Shown: positions 27,493 to 36,908, numbered from the stretch's first letter. The stretch is DNA of 64,000 bases from Pseudoxanthomonas beigongshangi (GCF_016820515.1 NZ_JADHDV010000006.1:124001-188000), one strand, 5' to 3'. Translations and numbers: made by a program. Notes: generated by a model not told the origin, from the letters alone.

Positions 27493-28062
27493 ATGACTTC
27501 GATGCCCCCCGATGCCGGCCGCGCCCGCGGACGCTGGATGCTGGTCGCGCTGTTCGCCCTGTTCTTCGGCACCGTGTTCGGTGCCGGCGTCCTGCGCTTC
27601 GCCGGCTGGCAGCCTGCTGGCCACAAGAACAACGGCGAAATGTTGCAACCGCCGTCCGACGCCCGCCAGATCGTGCCCCGCCTGGCCGATGGCCGGTCCT
27701 ACGCCTGGCAGCCGGGCGAACGGATCTGGCGCATCGTGGTGGCGCCGCCAGCCGATTGCGCCGCCGACTGCCTGAAGCTGGCGCAGGACCTGGACAAGGT
27801 CTGGCGTCTGTTCGGGCACAACGCCGACAAGGTGGAGATTCTCTGGATCGGCCCGCTACCGGCGGGAGCGCCGGCGACCGAGGCACGCCGCCAGTTGCAG
27901 GCTTCGCCGGAACTGCTGGCGGCATTGCCGCGCCTGCAGGATCCCAAGGGCGTGCCCGTCTATGTCATCGATCCCCATGGTTTCGTGATCCTGCGCTATC
28001 CGCCCGGCTTCGACGCCGGCGGCCTGTACAAGGACGTCGCGAAGCTGCTGAAACTGATTTGA
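27493..28062 (+). CDS. Sco-like membrane-anchored protein with CxxxC motif
   Basis: 189 residues: one N-terminal membrane helix (about 15-35) and a soluble domain outside the membrane. Cys89 and Cys93 form CAADC, the same CxxxC spacing used by Sco/SenC copper chaperones, and His162 in DPHGFVILRYPPG may be a third ligand (Sco proteins carry a His after the CxxxC, usually ~85-90 residues on; here 69). Overall similarity to Sco1 is low and the usual thioredoxin fold is only suggested. It sits between SURF1 and ctaA, so a copper or thiol-redox role in oxidase assembly is a reasonable inference. It is normally annotated hypothetical. Confidence 0.7.
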   Translation: MTSMPPDAGRARGRWMLVALFALFFGTVFGAGVLRFAGWQPAGHKNNGEMLQPPSDARQIVPRLADGRSYAWQPGERIWRIVVAPPADCAADCLKLAQDLDKVWRLFGHNADKVEILWIGPLPAGAPATEARRQLQASPELLAALPRLQDPKGVPVYVIDPHGFVILRYPPGFDAGGLYKDVAKLLKLI

Positions 28063-28075
28063 GGGTGCGCCCGAG

Positions 28076-29221
28076 ATGAATGCCGTCGCCCGGCCCGTGC
28101 TGTATCGCCATTTCCATCGCATCGCCTGGCTCGCCGTCGGTCTGGCGCTGTGCGTGATCATCTTCGGCGCCTTCGTTCGCCTGTCCAACGCGGGCCTGAG
28201 CTGCCCGGACTGGCCGACCTGCTATGGCCGCGCCACCTGGCCGCAGAGCACGCATGAAGTCGTGGACCACGCCGCCAGCGCGATCCGTCCGTTCGAGACG
28301 CACAAGGCCTGGCGCGAGCAGGTGCACCGCCACATCGCCGCCACCCTGGGCATGCTGGTGCTGATCCTGTCGCTGCTGGCCGCGCGCCGGCGCCGCTTCG
28401 GCATCGCCACCATCCTGCTGGCATCGGCGTTCGTCGCCACCGCGATCCCGCTGTACATGCATGGCGAACATGTCGCCGCATCGGTGCTGGCGATCATCGG
28501 CGAGGCGATCCTGCTGTTCGCCGCGCTGCGCTGGTCCAACCTGGATCTGGCGCGGGTCAGTGCGCTGACCCTGGCGGTGATCATCTTCCAGGCGCTGCTG
28601 GGCATGTGGACGGTGACCTGGCTGCTCAAGCCAATCGTGGTGATGGGGCATCTGCTCGGTGGCCTGACCACGTTCGCGCTGCTGGTATGGATGGCCTGGC
28701 GCGCCACCGATCAGCCCATCAAGCTGGCCGATGCGGTGTCGCTGCGCCGCTGGGTGATCGGCGGGCTGGTCCTGCTGGGCATCCAGATCGCGCTGGGCGG
28801 CTGGGTGAGCGCCAACTACGCCGCGGTCGCATGCGGCCTGGATTTCCCCAAGTGCGTGGGACGCTGGTGGCCGCCGGCGGACTTCAGCCAAGGCTTCGTC
28901 CTGTGGCGCGGCATCGGCGTGGATTACGAAGGCGGCGTGCTGGACGGCGCGTCACGCATCGCCATCCAGATGACCCACCGGATCATGGCGGTCATCGTCG
29001 CGCTGTACGTGCTGGGCCTGGGCGTGCGGTTGTTCCGCACGCCGGGCATGCGTGGCTGGGCCACCCTGCTGGTGCTGCTGATCATTGCCCAGTTCACCCT
29101 CGGCATCCTCAACGTGAAGTTAAACCTGCCGCTGCATGTCGCGGTCGCGCACAATGCCGGCGCGGTGCTGCTGCTCTTCACCCTGGTCTCGCTGATCGCG
29201 CGCCTGCGCAAGCCCGAATGA
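28076..29221 (+). CDS. ctaA: Heme A synthase (COX15/CtaA)
   Basis: Membrane oxygenase converting heme O to heme A, 381 residues with eight predicted helices. Signature [15 protein letters not shown] contains the first cysteine pair; a second region [15 protein letters not shown] holds another. Histidine ligands are visible in [21 protein letters not shown] and AVAHNAGA. It overlaps ctaB by four bases. Confidence 0.96.
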   Translation: MNAVARPVLYRHFHRIAWLAVGLALCVIIFGAFVRLSNAGLSCPDWPTCYGRATWPQSTHEVVDHAASAIRPFETHKAWREQVHRHIAATLGMLVLILSLLAARRRRFGIATILLASAFVATAIPLYMHGEHVAASVLAIIGEAILLFAALRWSNLDLARVSALTLAVIIFQALLGMWTVTWLLKPIVVMGHLLGGLTTFALLVWMAWRATDQPIKLADAVSLRRWVIGGLVLLGIQIALGGWVSANYAAVACGLDFPKCVGRWWPPADFSQGFVLWRGIGVDYEGGVLDGASRIAIQMTHRIMAVIVALYVLGLGVRLFRTPGMRGWATLLVLLIIAQFTLGILNVKLNLPLHVAVAHNAGAVLLLFTLVSLIARLRKPE

Positions 29222-30099
29222 GCATCGCACTGCGCCAGTACTGGGACCTGACCAAGCCGCGCGTGGTCGCGCTGATCGTGTTCACCGCGATCGTCGGCAT
29301 GTTCCTGGCCATCGATGGGTTGCCGGACCTGGATCAGCTGCGCCGCGGCGCGCTGGGCTTCCTCGGCATCTGGCTGGCCGCCTCCAGCGCGGCGGCGATC
29401 AACCAGCTGCTGGACACCCGCATCGATGCCAAGATGGCGCGCACGTCCTGGCGTCCGCTGGTGGTGGGGCAGGTCAAGCCGTGGCAGGCGCTGGTGTTCG
29501 CGCTGTGCCTGGCGGCGCTGTCGATGGCGATCCTGGTGCTGTGGGTCAACGTCATCACCGCGATCCTGACCTTCGCCTCGCTGATCGGCTACGCGGTGGT
29601 CTACACCGTGTTCCTGAAACGGGCGACGCCGCAGAACATCGTCATCGGCGGCATCGCCGGCGCCGCGCCGCCGCTGCTGGGTTGGGCCACCATGACGGGC
29701 ATGCGCGGCGAGTGGGACTGGGCGCACGCGCTGCTGCTGGTGCTGATCATCTTCGTGTGGACGCCGCCGCATTTCTGGGCGCTGGCCATCTTCCGCCGCG
29801 AGGACTACGCGCGCGCGCTGGTGCCGATGCTGCCGGTCACCCATGGCGTCACCTACACACGCTGGCAGATCCTGTTCTACACGGTGCTGCTGGTGGAGGT
29901 GACCGTGTTGCCGGTGGTGTTCGGCATGAGCGGCCTGTTCTACCTGGGCGGCGCGCTGGTGCTGGGGCTGGTGTTCCTGTGGTACGCCTGGCGCCTGCTT
30001 GATCCGCCGGACGAGTTTTTCGCGATGCGGATGTTCAACTACTCCATCGTCTACCTGATGGCGCTGTTCGCCTTCCTGCTGGTGGACCACTGGCTGTAG
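29218..30099 (+). CDS. ctaB: Protoheme IX farnesyltransferase (heme O synthase)
   Basis: UbiA-superfamily prenyltransferase that adds farnesyl to heme B, 293 residues, nine predicted helices. The prenyl-diphosphate Mg site appears as [15 protein letters not shown] followed by [20 protein letters not shown] is the second conserved loop. ATG 29218 overlaps the ctaA stop, so the two steps of heme A synthesis are made together. A terminator follows. Confidence 0.96.
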   Translation: MSIALRQYWDLTKPRVVALIVFTAIVGMFLAIDGLPDLDQLRRGALGFLGIWLAASSAAAINQLLDTRIDAKMARTSWRPLVVGQVKPWQALVFALCLAALSMAILVLWVNVITAILTFASLIGYAVVYTVFLKRATPQNIVIGGIAGAAPPLLGWATMTGMRGEWDWAHALLLVLIIFVWTPPHFWALAIFRREDYARALVPMLPVTHGVTYTRWQILFYTVLLVEVTVLPVVFGMSGLFYLGGALVLGLVFLWYAWRLLDPPDEFFAMRMFNYSIVYLMALFAFLLVDHWL

Positions 30100-30126
30100 T
30101 CGCGGCGCGCGTCAGCCGCTATGAAG

Positions 30127-30150
30127 AAAGGCCCGCGCGAGCGGGCCTTT
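30127..30150 (+). terminator. Terminator after ctaB
   Basis: Stem AAAGGCCCGC/GCGGGCCTTT with a GCGA loop, then CCGTTTTCC; ~27 bp after the ctaB stop and also placed to end the converging S9 gene. Confidence 0.85.
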
Positions 30151-30177
30151 CCGTTTTCCGGACGCGTGGCGGGTGCG

Positions 30178-32169
30178 TCACTCCAGCAGGTGGCGCTGCC
30201 AGAACAGCATCGAGGCGGCACTGAAGTAGTCGCTGTTGGATTTCTTATGGAAGCCGTGGCCTTCGTCCGAGAATTCCAGGTACCAGACCGGCTGGCCATT
30301 GCCGCGTACCGCCTTCACGATCTGCTCTGCCTCGGTATAGGGCACGCGCGGATCATTGCGCCCCTGTGCGACGAACAGCGGCGATGTGATGCGGTTGGCG
30401 TGGTTGAGCGGGGAGATCTTCTCGAAATGCTCGGCCATCGCCGGATCGCGTTCGTCGCCGTATTCGGCCCGGCGCAGATCGCGGCGGTAGCTTTCCGTGT
30501 TCTTCAGGAACGTACCGAAGTGGGAAATGCCGACCACGTCGATGCCGGCGCGGATGCGGTCGCTGTAGTGCATCAGCGACGCCAGCACCATGTAGCCGCC
30601 ATAGCTGCCGCCGTAGACGCCCACGCGTTTGGCATCCAGTTCCGGCTGCTGGCCAATCCAGTCCAGCAACGCGCCGATGTCCTTGACCGAGTCCTCGCGC
30701 TTGAAGCCGTTGTCCAGTTGCACGTAGGTCTTGCCGTAGCCGGTGGACCCGCGCACGTTGGGCACCAGCACGGCGATGCCCATTTCGTTGACCAGGTACT
30801 GGATGCCGGCATTGAAGGCCGGCAGCGACTGTCCTTCCGGGCCCCCGTGGATGTCGATCAGCACCGGATGGCGACCATTCTTCGCCGGCTTGGCAGGCTT
30901 GTAGTAGAACGCCGGGATGGTGCGCGGCTTGCCGTCCACCTGATCGAAGGTCGGATAGCGCACCAGCGTGGGCGCGACGAAGCCGCCGGCATCCAGTCCG
31001 CCGACTTCGCTGCGCGTCCAGCGGGCCAGTTTCGCCGCCGCCAGATCGATCACGTAGACATCGCTGGGCGAGGTGGCGGTGTTGAGGGTCAGCGCCAGTT
31101 TGCCGCCGTCGGGCGAGAAGCCCATGCGGCCGACGATGCCGATGGGCAGTTCCGGCAATGCGACCGGCTGGAACGACGGCCAGGCGAACACATGCAGGCG
31201 ATCGATGCCGTCCTCGTTGCTCACATAGGCGACATGGCGACCGTCGTCGGAAACGTCCAGCTGATCCACGTCCCAGGGAATGTGCGCGCTGACCACCTTG
31301 AATTCGCCGGTGGCGGGATTGTGGTAGCGCAGGGTGCTGAACTCCTGCGGCTTGCCGTCGAGGTTCTCGTCGGAGACGTAGAACACCCCGCGGCCATCGC
31401 CCGCGTAGCGGAATCCGCCGGACGCCGCCTTGCCACCCTCGATCGGGAAAAGGGTGAGCTTGCCGCTGGCCAGATCCACCTTGCCCGGATGCGTTTCATT
31501 GACCGATACATATTGGTTGACCAGCAGCGTCTTGCCATCCGGCGAGAAATCCATCGCGCTCCACTGGCCGCCTTCGGTGACCACCGTGCGCGCCTTGCGG
31601 GTGGCCAGATCCATCACCCAGACGTCGGTGTCCTTGCCGTTGCGGGCGGTGCTGCTCCAGGCGAGTTGTTTGCCGTCATGCGAGAACAACGGCCCCTGGT
31701 TGCGCGCCTTGCCGTCGGTGAGCAGGGTGGTTTCGCGGGTTGCCAGGTCGAACCAGTGCAACTGCCAGAACTCGTTGCCGCCTACGTCCTTGCCGAACAC
31801 GAAGCCATCCCGATCGGACTTCGCCGGCGCGGTGCCGACGCTGTTGATGGGCTCGCGGTAGAAGGTCAGCTGCTCGCGCATGCCCATCGGCTGGCAGACA
31901 CGATGGGCCTGGTTCGTCTCGGCGAAGCGGGTGGTGATCAGCACGCAGCCCTCGCGGGTCCAACCGGCGAAGCCGGCGCCGCGCGTGTTCTGGTAGCGAT
32001 TGAGGCGCTCGGTCAGTTCGGCGGGAATCGCCGGCACGTATTCGGTGGTGCGATTGCCGACTTGTTCGCGTGCCTGCGCCTGGGAGGGCGTCGCGGTGCT
32101 CTGGGCCAGCGCCGGAAGCGCGAGCACGGAGAGCAGCAACGGCAGGCATCTGCCGGAAGGAAGGGTCAT
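30178..32169 (-). CDS. S9 family prolyl oligopeptidase-type serine peptidase
   Basis: Exported peptidase of 663 residues: signal peptide 1-22, an N-terminal beta-propeller (WD-like repeats such as FSPDGKTLLVNQ and VAYVSNEDG), and a C-terminal alpha/beta hydrolase. The catalytic triad is Ser522 in GGSYGGYM, Asp606 in GRNDPRVPY and His638 in SDEGHGF. It cleaves short peptides, probably N-terminal dipeptides or acyl-amino acids. ATG 32169 begins the signal peptide; a longer reading adds 14 residues before it. Confidence 0.93.
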   Translation of the reverse strand: MTLPSGRCLPLLLSVLALPALAQSTATPSQAQAREQVGNRTTEYVPAIPAELTERLNRYQNTRGAGFAGWTREGCVLITTRFAETNQAHRVCQPMGMREQLTFYREPINSVGTAPAKSDRDGFVFGKDVGGNEFWQLHWFDLATRETTLLTDGKARNQGPLFSHDGKQLAWSSTARNGKDTDVWVMDLATRKARTVVTEGGQWSAMDFSPDGKTLLVNQYVSVNETHPGKVDLASGKLTLFPIEGGKAASGGFRYAGDGRGVFYVSDENLDGKPQEFSTLRYHNPATGEFKVVSAHIPWDVDQLDVSDDGRHVAYVSNEDGIDRLHVFAWPSFQPVALPELPIGIVGRMGFSPDGGKLALTLNTATSPSDVYVIDLAAAKLARWTRSEVGGLDAGGFVAPTLVRYPTFDQVDGKPRTIPAFYYKPAKPAKNGRHPVLIDIHGGPEGQSLPAFNAGIQYLVNEMGIAVLVPNVRGSTGYGKTYVQLDNGFKREDSVKDIGALLDWIGQQPELDAKRVGVYGGSYGGYMVLASLMHYSDRIRAGIDVVGISHFGTFLKNTESYRRDLRRAEYGDERDPAMAEHFEKISPLNHANRITSPLFVAQGRNDPRVPYTEAEQIVKAVRGNGQPVWYLEFSDEGHGFHKKSNSDYFSAASMLFWQRHLLE

Positions 32170-32291
32170 GCGAAGGTTCTCCCCGGGATGAAAGAGCCCG
32201 AGGTTAACCACGTTCCGTCATTCCCGGCCAGTGTCGGAGGTTGGCCGCGATGCGGGAACGACCGGAGCGCGTCCGGTCGTCCCGTGAATGC

Positions 32292-32798
32292 TTACGGTGC
32301 CTGCAGCTTCTGCTCGACCACCGGCGCGAGTGATTTCAGGCCAGCCTGGCGCCCCAGTTCCAGCGCCTTGTCGTTGCTGGCGCCTTCTTCCTGTTTGGCC
32401 ATCAGCGCCAGCAAGGCACCGACCCGGTTGCCGGACGCGCAGTGCAACAGCACGTTGTCGCCACCTTCCTGCAACAGTTTCTTCAGTGCCGCGGCGTTGG
32501 CGGCGGTGAGGTCGTCGGCGCCGGCGATGGGCAGGCGCTCGTAGCGCATGCCGTTCTGTTCGGCGGCCGCGGCTTCGTCGAAACCACGATCCTCGCCCGG
32601 GGCGCGCAGATCGATGACGGTGCGCACGCCCTGCCTGGAGAAATCGGCGAGCTGATCGGCGGTGGGCTGGCCGCCGGTATGCAGGCCGGGGCGCGGTTGG
32701 GTGAAATCACCGGCCTGGACCTGCAGGGCGAACAGCAGCACGGCGCTTCCCAGCAGGTGACGGAACGATGCGGCGGTACGGCGGGATCCACGTTTCAT
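32292..32798 (-). CDS. Exported DUF442 / tyrosine-phosphatase-like protein
   Basis: 168 residues with a signal peptide (cleaved near QAG, residue 30) and a cysteine phosphatase fold. The active-site loop is HCASGNRVG with Cys120 and Arg125 (C-x4-R, as in the DUF442 'beta-lactamase hydrolase-like' group; classical tyrosine phosphatases have C-x5-R). The opening PGLHTGGQPTADQL and VIDLRAPGEDRGF are typical of this group. GAGGAGAT ribosome site precedes the start. It lies just after dnaG. Substrate unknown. Confidence 0.85.
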   Translation of the reverse strand: MKRGSRRTAASFRHLLGSAVLLFALQVQAGDFTQPRPGLHTGGQPTADQLADFSRQGVRTVIDLRAPGEDRGFDEAAAAEQNGMRYERLPIAGADDLTAANAAALKKLLQEGGDNVLLHCASGNRVGALLALMAKQEEGASNDKALELGRQAGLKSLAPVVEQKLQAP

Positions 32799-32812
32799 GG
32801 GAATCTCCTCGT

Positions 32813-34543
32813 TCAGCGGGCCACGCGCGCCTGCAGCAGGGCGCGCAATTCGTATTTGTCGGCTTCGTCCAGGCCGATATTGCGCTGTTTCACCTGAAGT
32901 TCGTCGATACGTTGCTGCAACAGCTGTCTTTCCATCTGGTGCGCGGCGTCCAGCAGTTCGGCCTGCCAGATGTTCTCGTCGCCGGGCAGTTCCTGCATCG
33001 CCAGTTTCTGCAACGCGGGCAGTTCCTCGCGCTCGGCGAAATGTTCCAGCAGCACGCCGGTGGTGATGTCCGGGCGCGCGTGCACGATGTCCAGCAATTC
33101 CAGCAGCAGTTCGACACCGGGCAGGCGCAGGCCGGCGAACGCATGCGGCGGTTGCAGCGCCAGCGCCAGCGACGGCTTGTGCAGCAGGCACACGATCGCG
33201 CTGCGCACCAGACTGGGCTTGTTGCCGGCGGAGCGATGCGCGGCGGCGCGGGGAAGGGGCTTGGCGGGCGGCGGCGCGGATGCGGTGGCGGCACCGACGC
33301 CGGTAATCTCGCTCAGCCGCTGCCGCATCAGATCGCCGAACGCGCCATCCGGAATCTGCGCGAGCAGCGGACGCGCGCGCTCGGCCAGGCGCGCCTTGCC
33401 GTCCAGGGTGGACAGGCGGATGTCCTTGCCCAGTTCCTGGAAGAAGAACTCCGACAGCGGCATCGCCTGCTGCAAGCGTGCGTCGAACGCGGCGGCGCCT
33501 TCCTGGCGCACGATGGTGTCCGGATCCTCGCCGTCGGGCAGGAACAGGAAGAACGCCTGGCGGCCATCCTTCATGCGCGGCAGCACCGATTCCAGCGCGC
33601 GCCAGGCGGCGCGCTGGCCGGCGGCGTCGCCGTCGAAACAGAAGTACACGTCCGGCGCGTTGCGGAACAGCAGTTCGGCGTGGTCGGGCGTGGTCGCGGT
33701 GCCGAGCGTGGCGACCGCTTGCTTGACCCCGAACTGGAACAGCGAGACCACGTCCATGTAGCCCTCGACCACGATCAGCCGCGCGATCTTCTGGTTGGCC
33801 TGGCGCACCTGCCACAGGCCGTACAGTTCGCGGCCCTTGTGGAACAGCGCGGTCTCCGGCGAATTGAGGTACTTCGGACCGTCGTCCTTCTGCAGCACGC
33901 GGCCGCCGAAGGCGATCACCCGTCCGCGACGGTCGTAGATCGGGAACATCACCCGATCCCGGAACTTGTCGTAGGTGTGGCCGCGATCGTTCTTGGAGAA
34001 CAGGCCGGCGCGATCCAGCAGCTTCATCCGCCGCTCGTCGGTGCCGAGCGCGTCCTTCAGCGCGGAGAAACCATCCGGCGCGTAACCGATGGCGAACTGC
34101 GCCCGGGTGGCCGCATCCACGCCGCGTCCGTCCAGGTAGGCGCGTGCCTTGTCGCTGCCTTCCAACTGGCGCTGGAAGAAGCGCGCGGCCGCTTCCAGCG
34201 CGCCGAACAGGTCGCGGGTGTCGTTGTCCTGGTTGCGCTGCTGGGTCTCGCGCGGCACTTCCATGCCGTTGCGCCGGGCCAGTTCCTCGACCGCGTCGAG
34301 GAACTCCAGGCGGTCGTAATTCATCAGGAACGACAGCGCGGTGCCGTGCGCGCCGCAGCCGAAGCAGTGATAGAACTGTTTGGTCGGCGAAACCGTGAAC
34401 GAGGGCGAGCGCTCGTCGTGGAACGGGCAGCAGGCCGAGTACTCCTTGCCCTGCCGCTTCAGCGGCACGCGCGTGCTGATCACCTCGACGATATCCGTCC
34501 GGGCGAGCAGTTCGTCGATGAAGGCGTCGGGGATGCGGGCCAT
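32813..34543 (-). CDS. dnaG: DNA primase
   Basis: Makes RNA primers for replication, 576 residues. The N-terminal zinc finger is visible (CPFHDERSPSF then CFGCG), followed by the RNA polymerase domain with TOPRIM motif VVEGYMDV, and a C-terminal helicase-binding region (about 430-576). Last gene of the rpsU cluster on this strand, but the expected rpoD does not follow. Confidence 0.97.
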   Translation of the reverse strand: MARIPDAFIDELLARTDIVEVISTRVPLKRQGKEYSACCPFHDERSPSFTVSPTKQFYHCFGCGAHGTALSFLMNYDRLEFLDAVEELARRNGMEVPRETQQRNQDNDTRDLFGALEAAARFFQRQLEGSDKARAYLDGRGVDAATRAQFAIGYAPDGFSALKDALGTDERRMKLLDRAGLFSKNDRGHTYDKFRDRVMFPIYDRRGRVIAFGGRVLQKDDGPKYLNSPETALFHKGRELYGLWQVRQANQKIARLIVVEGYMDVVSLFQFGVKQAVATLGTATTPDHAELLFRNAPDVYFCFDGDAAGQRAAWRALESVLPRMKDGRQAFFLFLPDGEDPDTIVRQEGAAAFDARLQQAMPLSEFFFQELGKDIRLSTLDGKARLAERARPLLAQIPDGAFGDLMRQRLSEITGVGAATASAPPPAKPLPRAAAHRSAGNKPSLVRSAIVCLLHKPSLALALQPPHAFAGLRLPGVELLLELLDIVHARPDITTGVLLEHFAEREELPALQKLAMQELPGDENIWQAELLDAAHQMERQLLQQRIDELQVKQRNIGLDEADKYELRALLQARVAR

Positions 34544-34577
34544 GGACTGTGTAGTATTCCACGCCCGGCCGGTGACG

Positions 34578-35465
34578 TCAGGGCGCCCGGTGGGCGCCCG
34601 CCTGCCGGCGCCGGGCCAGCCGTTCGTCGATCAGCGCGGTCAGCAGGGCACCCACCAGGAACACCACCGTGGCGTAGTACATCCAGACCAGCAGGATGAC
34701 CAGCGTGCCCATCGAGCCATAGGCGCTACCGGGCGCCGCCTGCGCGAGGTACAGGCCAATCGCCCAGCGGCCGGCGATGAACAGCACCGAGGTCAGCGCG
34801 CCGCCGAGAAAGGCGCGTCGCCACGCCACCCGCCGATCCGGCAGGTAGTGGTAGAGCAACGCGAAGGCGAACACGTACAGCGCCAGCGAGGCCAGGTCGC
34901 CCAGCGCGGGCAACAGCGACGGCACCCGCGCGAACAGCACCTGCAGCAGGGTGTTGAGGGTCATCGACACCAACAGCAGGAAACCCAGCCCGAGCACCAC
35001 GCCGAACGAGAAGATCCGCTTGCGCAACCATGCCCACGGACCTTCCAGGCGCTGGGCGTCGGTGCGGAAGATCAGGTTCAGCGCCTGCTGCAACTGGCCG
35101 AACACGGCGGTGGCGCCGATGAACAGCAGCACCGTGCTCCAGCCACCGGCCAGCGAGCCGACGCTGGGACGGTTGCGCGCGTTGCGCAGGACGGTGGTGG
35201 CGATGTCGGCGGCATCCCGTCCGGCCAGATCGCCGATCTGCCGCAGCAGCGCCTCCTGCGCGCTGGGATACAGCGCGGTGGTCAGCCACAACAGCAGCAC
35301 CAGCAGCGGCGCCAGCGACAGCAACGCGTAGAACGCCAGCGACGCCGCCTGCGCCATCACGTCGATTTCGATGAACCGTCGCGCCAGCGCGACCGGCAGG
35401 CTGCCGTGGAACCGTTTCAGCCATCGCAGCAACTGATCGCGCAGGCCCCGCATCGGATTCGGCAT
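34578..35465 (-). CDS. YihY/BrkB family inner-membrane protein
   Basis: 295 residues, six predicted membrane helices. The family motif ASLAFYALLSLAPLLVLLL appears near residue 30-50, and PGSAYGSMGTLVILLVWMYYATVVFLVGA near the C terminus. The family was once called RNase BN and is now of unknown function. It sits inside the rpsU-dnaG cluster, 34 bp before dnaG. MRGL four codons downstream is an alternative start. Confidence 0.88.
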   Translation of the reverse strand: MPNPMRGLRDQLLRWLKRFHGSLPVALARRFIEIDVMAQAASLAFYALLSLAPLLVLLLWLTTALYPSAQEALLRQIGDLAGRDAADIATTVLRNARNRPSVGSLAGGWSTVLLFIGATAVFGQLQQALNLIFRTDAQRLEGPWAWLRKRIFSFGVVLGLGFLLLVSMTLNTLLQVLFARVPSLLPALGDLASLALYVFAFALLYHYLPDRRVAWRRAFLGGALTSVLFIAGRWAIGLYLAQAAPGSAYGSMGTLVILLVWMYYATVVFLVGALLTALIDERLARRRQAGAHRAP

Positions 35466-35532
35466 CGGTCCAGACACGCTGCCAGCATGACAGGCGCCTG
35501 TCGTCGCGCCGTGAGCGCGGGGTGCGGCGCGA

Positions 35533-36027
35533 TCAGGCCGCCGGAGTTGCCGCCAGCCGGTGCAGGGCGTCGCCGGTGACGCGCTGTACCGTCCATTCGT
35601 CCTGGCCGAGCGCGCCGAGGCCGCGGTAGAAGCGGATGGCCGGTTCGTTCCAGTCCAGCACCGACCATTCGAAGCGGCCATAGCCGCGTTCCACCGCGCG
35701 CCGCGCCAGATCGATCATCAGGCGCTTGCCCACGCCGAGCCCGCGGAACGACGGCCGCACGAACAGATCTTCCAGGTACAGGCCCGGAAGCCCGAGGAAG
35801 GTGGAGAAGCTGGTGAAGAACAGGGCGAAGCCGGCGGGTTCGCCATCGACCTCGGCGATCACCACTTCGGCGGCCGGACGCGGGCCGAACAGGTGCTGGT
35901 CCAGTAGCGCCTCGGTGGCGACCGCTTCATGGGCCAGCCGCTCGTATTCGGCCAGTTCGCGGATGAAGGCGAGGATGTGCGGCAGGTCGGCGCGGGTCGC
36001 TGCCCGCAGGAGGATCGTCGGGGACAT
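35533..36027 (-). CDS. GNAT family N-acetyltransferase
   Basis: 164-residue acetyltransferase related to the diamine/thialysine N-acetyltransferase group: LRAATRADLPHILAFIRELAEYE at the start, LEDLFVRPSFRGLGVGKRLM (acetyl-CoA loop, motif A) and WNEPAIRFYRGLGA (motif B). ATG 36027 is favoured by homology. The start codon abuts a REP palindrome (36029-36050), leaving no recognisable ribosome-binding site, which is unusual. Confidence 0.88.
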   Translation of the reverse strand: MSPTILLRAATRADLPHILAFIRELAEYERLAHEAVATEALLDQHLFGPRPAAEVVIAEVDGEPAGFALFFTSFSTFLGLPGLYLEDLFVRPSFRGLGVGKRLMIDLARRAVERGYGRFEWSVLDWNEPAIRFYRGLGALGQDEWTVQRVTGDALHRLAATPAA

Positions 36028-36028
36028 C

Positions 36029-36050
36029 GTGGAGCGGAGCTTGCTCCGCC
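36029..36050. repeat. REP-like palindrome abutting the acetyltransferase start
   Basis: GTGGAGCGGAGCTTGCTC followed by CGCC; a hairpin with inverted GGAGC/GCTCC arms. It shares the GAGC-GAGCT-GCTC pattern with the REP pair at 3071-3123 but begins GTGG instead of GTAG. It lies one base before the acetyltransferase ATG on the opposite strand. Confidence 0.6.
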
Positions 36051-36129
36051 GGGTGTGGAGGGAGGCCCAAGCATACCGGCGAAGGCGGAGCGGCCGGCGC
36101 CGCGCCGCCATCCCGCCGGCCAGGCGGGC

Positions 36130-36576
36130 TCAGCCCGCGAACTTCTTCTTTACCAGCGCCGAAACCTGGCCCATGTCGGCCTGGCCGGCCAGGCGCGGCT
36201 TGAGCACGCCCATCAGCTTGCCCATGTCGGCCGGGCCGCTGGCACCGGTCTCTGCGATGGCCGTGTCGATGGCGGCCAGGATCTCGGCTTCGCCCAGCTT
36301 GGCCGGCAGGTAGCGCTCGATCACCACGATTTCCGCGCGCTCGACCGCGGCCAGGTCCTCGCGGCCGGCGGCCTCGTACTGGTTCACCGAATCCTTGCGC
36401 TGCTTGACCATCTTCTCCAGCACGGCCAGTACCGCGGCGTCGTCCAGCTCCACCCGCTCGTCCACTTCACGCTGCTTGATGGCGGCGTTGACCAGGCGGA
36501 TGACGCCCAGGGTGTCCTTGTCGCCCGCCTTCATGGCGGCCTTCATGTCGTCGGTGAGCTGCTGCTTCAGGGGCAT
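36130..36576 (-). CDS. GatB/YqeY domain protein
   Basis: 148 residues, mostly helical, matching the YqeY family that shares the tRNA-binding tail domain of GatB. Visible signatures: KAGDKDTLGVIRLVNAAIKQREVD and the C-terminal ADMGKLMGVLKPRLAGQADM. Regularly placed between rpsU and dnaG. Exact function unestablished; a link to tRNA is likely. Confidence 0.92.
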   Translation of the reverse strand: MPLKQQLTDDMKAAMKAGDKDTLGVIRLVNAAIKQREVDERVELDDAAVLAVLEKMVKQRKDSVNQYEAAGREDLAAVERAEIVVIERYLPAKLGEAEILAAIDTAIAETGASGPADMGKLMGVLKPRLAGQADMGQVSALVKKKFAG

Positions 36577-36642
36577 GGGGGTTCTCCGGGGGCCTGCCGG
36601 GGGGCAGGAAAGGGATGGGGAATGTACGGGATCCAGAAACGC

Positions 36643-36674
36643 AAAAAGCCGGCCACGCTCGCGCGTGCCGGCTT
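36643..36674 (-). terminator. Terminator/attenuator between rpsU and yqeY
   Basis: On the minus strand an AAGCCGGC/GCCGGCTT stem with an inner ACGC/GCGT extension is followed by TTTTTGC. It starts ~20 bp after the rpsU stop, inside the cluster. A partial terminator in this spot is known in the E. coli rpsU-dnaG-rpoD operon, where it sets S21 far above primase. Confidence 0.85.
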
Positions 36675-36692
36675 CTGGCGAACCGCCGTCGC

Positions 36693-36908
36693 TCAGTACA
36701 GGCGCTGGCGCTTGGTGACGTCGCGCGAGGAGCGACGCAGCTGGCGCTTCACCGCGGCAGCGGCCTTGCGCTTGCGTTCCTGGGTCGGCTTCTCGTAGAA
36801 CTCGCGCTTGCGGGTTTCAGCCAGCACGCCGGCCTTTTCGCAGGTGCGCTTGAAGCGACGGAGCGCAAACTCAAACGGCTCGTTTTCGCGGACTTTGACG
36901 CTGGGCAT
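36693..36908 (-). CDS. rpsU: 30S ribosomal protein S21
   Basis: 71 residues, very basic, standard length. [21 protein letters not shown] and the C-terminal KRQLRRSS...RQRLY are diagnostic. It helps the small subunit recognise start sites on mRNA. First gene of the macromolecular-synthesis cluster, with its own consensus promoter upstream and a terminator directly after it. Confidence 0.97.
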
